Assembly (NCBI GenBank): GCA_017883495.1
Contig: JADGNL010000013.1
Coordinates: 1 to 7,694 of the forward strand
DNA from: Methanomicrobiales archaeon
Lineage (GTDB): Archaea > Halobacteriota > Methanomicrobia > Methanomicrobiales > Methanospirillaceae
DNA: 7,694 nucleotides
Direction: 5' to 3'
Part shown: positions 5,599-7,694 of the stretch, piece by piece
Position numbering within the stretch: the stretch's first letter is position 1
Layout of the letters: every line of letters begins with the position of its first letter
Notes under the pieces: model-generated
The model's database searches: none
Seen by the model: the letters and a program-made list of their open reading frames with translations, nothing else
Told to the model about the DNA's origin: nothing
Translations under genes and position numbers: made by a program

Positions 5599-6723
5599 TC
5601 AGATCCCGCGCCAGAGCTCGAGCGCCCGGCTCTCGGGGAGCTCGACGTCGTCGCGGGTGATCGTGGCTTCGGCCGCGACGGGCCGGACCAGCCGCGCGCC
5701 GTCGAGGAGGCCGATCGGGACGTGGTCGGGGTGGTCGGCGATCTTCACGGCGACGCCCCGGACGTCGAACGAGCCCATGGGGTGGCGGAGGATCTCGCCC
5801 TCGGCGAGGTCCCGCTTGGCCACGCCGACTACCTGCACCGTCGGCGCGGTGCCGTTGTTCAGCAGCGGCGGCCGGCCCTCGAGCGCGCGGCGGATCGTCT
5901 TCGCGACCTCGAGGTGGCAGAGGTGGTAGTTCCGGAGCAGGGTATAGTACGGCCCCTCCCCCATCTTGTAGTACTGGAGATACGGCTGCGCCTCGTCCTC
6001 GTGCCGGGCCGTCAGGAAGACGCCGGCCGGCGCGCCAGGCACGCCGAGGAGGTAGTCGGAGAGGGGGGTCCCGAGCGCCTCGGCCGTCCGGGCGAGTTCG
6101 GCCCCGCCGGCCGCGACGCTCAGGGCCGTCGGACCGAGAAGGCCGTCCTTCGCGATCGCGGCCCCGAGGCCGTTCGCGACGAGCGCCTGCTCGATCTGGA
6201 CCTTGGTCCCGTCCGTGAACGCGACGGTCTTGTCCAGGCTGATTCCCTGGATGCCGGACCAGTATCGCATATCCTCGAGGGTCGGGTGGTGGTTGAGGAA
6301 GCCCTTGAGGTTGCCGTAGACGAGCGGACGGAAACCCATGGCGAGCGCCTCCTCGGCGAGCGCCGCGAGGCATCCGGGCTGGTCGCCCTCGGCCTCGGAG
6401 AGGTACCCGCGCCGGGCGAAGTGCGAGCCGACCGTCACCTGGAGCTCGGCGTCCATGGTGACCACCGGGAGCGAGGCCGCGATCGCGGCCTCCACGGGCT
6501 CGACCGCGCGAAGCGGGTCGCCCGAGGCGACCACCACGAGGTCGCTCTCGGCAACCAGGTCATCGACCGAGTTCGTCATCAGCGCGGGTCTCGGGTAGTC
6601 CGTCCGCCGCCCGGGCTCCGAGTGCGTGAAGACCCGGACCACCTCGAGGTCATCGGTCCGGTCGAGGGCCATCAGGATCCCCTTCGCGATGTATCCGGTC
6701 CCGACGATCCCGATTCGAGCCAT
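5599..6723 (-). CDS. NAD(P)-binding oxidoreductase with C-terminal SAF domain (homoserine dehydrogenase-like, COG4091 type)
   Basis: This 374-residue protein starts with a Rossmann dinucleotide-binding fold (IGIVGTGYIAKG, residues 4-15), with a strand-ending VVASGDP at 64-70. The middle part has the homoserine dehydrogenase-like features EGDQPGCLA (112-120), YGNLKGFLNHHPT (136-148) and a Lys at 192 (AIAKDGLLGP). The C-terminal part (about 294-350), with AEGEILRHPMG, is a SAF-type domain of the kind also seen in sialic acid synthases and antifreeze proteins. The combination matches the predicted homoserine dehydrogenase group COG4091. The real substrate is unknown to me. Its place directly after rfbA suggests oxidation or reduction of a sugar or sugar-linked metabolite rather than homoserine, which is inference. 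ATG 6723 follows the rfbA stop by one base and has a GGAGGG ribosome site 7 bases upstream. Confidence 0.8.
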   Translation of the reverse strand: MARIGIVGTGYIAKGILMALDRTDDLEVVRVFTHSEPGRRTDYPRPALMTNSVDDLVAESDLVVVASGDPLRAVEPVEAAIAASLPVVTMDAELQVTVGSHFARRGYLSEAEGDQPGCLAALAEEALAMGFRPLVYGNLKGFLNHHPTLEDMRYWSGIQGISLDKTVAFTDGTKVQIEQALVANGLGAAIAKDGLLGPTALSVAAGGAELARTAEALGTPLSDYLLGVPGAPAGVFLTARHEDEAQPYLQYYKMGEGPYYTLLRNYHLCHLEVAKTIRRALEGRPPLLNNGTAPTVQVVGVAKRDLAEGEILRHPMGSFDVRGVAVKIADHPDHVPIGLLDGARLVRPVAAEATITRDDVELPESRALELWRGI

Positions 6724-6724
6724 C

Positions 6725-7450
6725 TCAGAGCCCTCCCTGTTTGGCTCTGCGGTGCTGCTGGACCATGTTGCTGGCCCGGATCAGGGAGTCGAAGGTCCCG
6801 GCGTCGGACCAGAAGCCCGGCAGGACCGAGAACTGCATCTCGCCCATCCCGATGTACGCGTTGTTCACGTCCGTGATCTCGAGCTCGCCCCGGCCCGAGG
6901 GTTTCAGGGTCTTGATGATCTCGAAGACGCGGTTGTCGTAGAGGTAGCAGCCGGTCACGGCCAGGTTCGACTTCGGCCGCGCGGGCTTCTCCTCGATCCC
7001 GACCACGCGGTCGCCCGCGACCTCCGCGACGCCGAAGCGGTTCGCGTCCGGGACCTCCTTCAGGAAGATCTTTCCACCCGAGCGGAAGTCCTGGATGTCG
7101 TCCCTGAACGAGTCCTCGAAGATATTGTCGCCGAGGATCACCGCGACCGAGTCGTCCCCGGCCCAGCGGCGTGCCAGGCCGAGCGCCTCGGCGATCCCGC
7201 CGGCCGCGTCCTGGATCTCGTAGGTCAGGCGGACCCCGTAGTTCGAGCCCGAGCCGAGGAGCTCGAGGAAGTGGCCCGCGTGCCCCCGTCCCGAGACGAC
7301 CATGATCTCCTGGCACCCGGCCTCGATCAGCTTCTCGAGGGGGTAGAAGATCATGGGCTTGTCGTAGACCGGGAGCAGGTGCTTGTTCGTGACCTTCGTC
7401 AGCGGCAGCAGGCGCGAGCCCGTTCCGCCGGCCAGGATGACGCCTTTCAT
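6725..7450 (-). CDS. rfbA: glucose-1-phosphate thymidylyltransferase, short form (RmlA/SpsI-like)
   Basis: This 241-residue cytosolic nucleotidyltransferase makes dTDP-glucose from glucose 1-phosphate and dTTP, the first step to dTDP-rhamnose and related sugars. It opens with MKGVILAGGTGSRL (the GG-x-GxR nucleotide-binding loop), then LLPVYDKPMI, with QDAAGGIAEAL near residue 80, a VILGDNIF segment with the metal-binding Asp, EEKPARPKSN, and GELEITDVNN and WSDAGT toward the end. It lacks the roughly 50-residue C-terminal extension of typical bacterial RmlA (about 290 residues) and resembles the shorter SpsI class. An in-frame ATG 24 bases upstream (7474) would lie inside the end of rfbD and add eight residues before the conserved MKGV, so I choose 7450. 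The site GTGATC (7453-7458), matching the far end of the archaeal anti-Shine-Dalgarno, overlaps the rfbD stop. A 4-base gap separates the genes. Confidence 0.93.
   Translation of the reverse strand: MKGVILAGGTGSRLLPLTKVTNKHLLPVYDKPMIFYPLEKLIEAGCQEIMVVSGRGHAGHFLELLGSGSNYGVRLTYEIQDAAGGIAEALGLARRWAGDDSVAVILGDNIFEDSFRDDIQDFRSGGKIFLKEVPDANRFGVAEVAGDRVVGIEEKPARPKSNLAVTGCYLYDNRVFEIIKTLKPSGRGELEITDVNNAYIGMGEMQFSVLPGFWSDAGTFDSLIRASNMVQQHRRAKQGGL
6731..6736 (-). promoter_or_regulatory. Shine-Dalgarno GGAGGG for the SAF oxidoreductase
   Basis: On the minus strand GGAGGG lies in the last codons of rfbA, with 7 bases (CTCTGAG) between it and ATG 6723. It supports translation as part of the rfbD-rfbA operon message. 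Confidence 0.75.
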
Positions 7451-7452
7451 CT

Positions 7453-7458
7453 GATCAC
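7453..7458 (-). promoter_or_regulatory. GTGATC ribosome-binding site of rfbA, overlapping the rfbD stop
   Basis: GTGATC on the minus strand is complementary to GATCAC near the 3' end of archaeal 16S rRNA (3'-tail GGATCACCTCCT). It ends two bases before ATG 7450 and contains the TGA of rfbD (7455-7457), so termination and reinitiation are likely coupled. It favours the start at 7450 over 7474. Confidence 0.6.
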
Positions 7459-7694
7459 GTTTCGTTTTCGGCACGTATATAGTCTGATAACGCCTCCCGC
7501 CAGTGCCGCATGGGCGGGAGTTTCGTGTTCAGCAGGGCCGCGCAGCGGGGCCGTGGCGCCCGCCGTCGACAGCGGTCGGCCGTCACTGCGGCCGCGTTCG
7601 GGATCAGTTCGCGTGCGAAGCCGTACCACGAGACCGTCCCCTCGTTCGTCAGGTGGTAGACGCCGACCGGCGCGCGGGCGACCCCGGGAAGGCG
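7455..7694 (-). CDS. rfbD: C-terminal part of dTDP-4-dehydrorhamnose reductase (5' end outside window)
   Basis: Reading the minus strand from the window's right edge, the frame is open for 79 residues and ends at TGA 7455-7457. No start lies in the window, so the gene is truncated by the edge. The residues GVYHLTNEGTVSWYGFAREL (11-30) and ALLNTKLPPMRHWREALSDY (53-72) are the typical C-terminal end of RmlD/RfbD, where the second block contributes to substrate binding and the final helix. The enzyme reduces dTDP-4-dehydrorhamnose to dTDP-L-rhamnose with NAD(P)H in the cytosol. The stretch between the two blocks (about residues 31-50, with the RCRRRAPRPR run) looks some 7-8 residues shorter than I expect for the family. 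It precedes rfbA by 4 bases in one operon. Confidence 0.85.
   Translation of the reverse strand, partial: RLPGVARAPVGVYHLTNEGTVSWYGFARELIPNAAAVTADRCRRRAPRPRCAALLNTKLPPMRHWREALSDYIRAENET

Noticed and set aside
7475..7482. TATATA sequence on the minus strand about 28 bases before the rfbA start, at good distance for a leaderless archaeal promoter
   Set aside because: It is the coding sequence for the Asp-Tyr-Ile end of rfbD, where similar residues are common in the family, and rfbA has its own GTGATC site and a 4-base gap to rfbD. An internal promoter is possible but unsupported.
7447..7629. 60-residue minus-strand open frame overlapping the rfbD end
   Set aside because: It lies in a different frame from the clearly conserved RfbD C-terminus and contains no motif.

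Overview
The window looks like archaeal chromosome, most likely a high-GC methanogen of the Methanomicrobiales (Methanoculleus-like). The reasons are a PGF-CTERM surface-protein tail, a stand-alone 6-phospho-3-hexuloisomerase, ribosome-binding sites matching the archaeal 16S tail (AAAGGAG, GGAGGG, GTGATC), T-run terminator-like stretches and GC-rich third codon positions. The taxonomic call is inferred from gene content only.

Left part (1-5204, plus strand). The window opens inside the 3' end of a secreted, sequon-rich protein with a PGF-CTERM sorting tail. After a T-rich intergenic stretch comes a five-gene run in one direction with very short gaps: a PAP2-family membrane phosphatase (404-1378), 6-phospho-3-hexuloisomerase hxlB (1384-1983), a class I PLP aminotransferase (1986-3092), an M42-family metallo-aminopeptidase with an unusual Cys-rich N-terminus (3085-4203), and a membrane-anchored family 2 glycosyltransferase resembling dolichyl-phosphate sugar synthases (4230-5204). 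The spacings are 5, 2, -8 and 26 bases, so the run from hxlB to the peptidase is almost certainly one operon. The flanking PAP2 and glycosyltransferase genes may belong to it.

Middle (5205-5598). This is a gap of about 390 bases between convergent operons with no convincing gene. It holds two copies of the same strong hairpin (10-bp stem GGGAGGGGGC / GCCCCCTCCC with 7-base loops), each beside a second hairpin. It looks like a dispersed palindromic repeat of the REP type, perhaps also acting as a bidirectional transcription end.

Right part (5599-7694, minus strand). Reading leftward from the window's right edge are the C-terminal end of a dTDP-4-dehydrorhamnose reductase (rfbD, truncated by the window), a short-form glucose-1-phosphate thymidylyltransferase (rfbA), and a Rossmann oxidoreductase with a C-terminal SAF domain (predicted homoserine dehydrogenase-like, COG4091 type). 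Gaps are 4 and 1 bases, so this is a dTDP-sugar operon feeding surface glycan or N-glycan synthesis.

Taken together, the window mixes surface-glycan functions (glycosyltransferase, lipid phosphatase, dTDP-sugar enzymes, glycosylated surface protein) with a compact metabolic and peptidase operon. I see no phage, CRISPR, transposase, tRNA or rRNA. The least ordinary items are the Cys-rich peptidase extension, the SAF-domain oxidoreductase in a rhamnose operon and the twin hairpin repeat.
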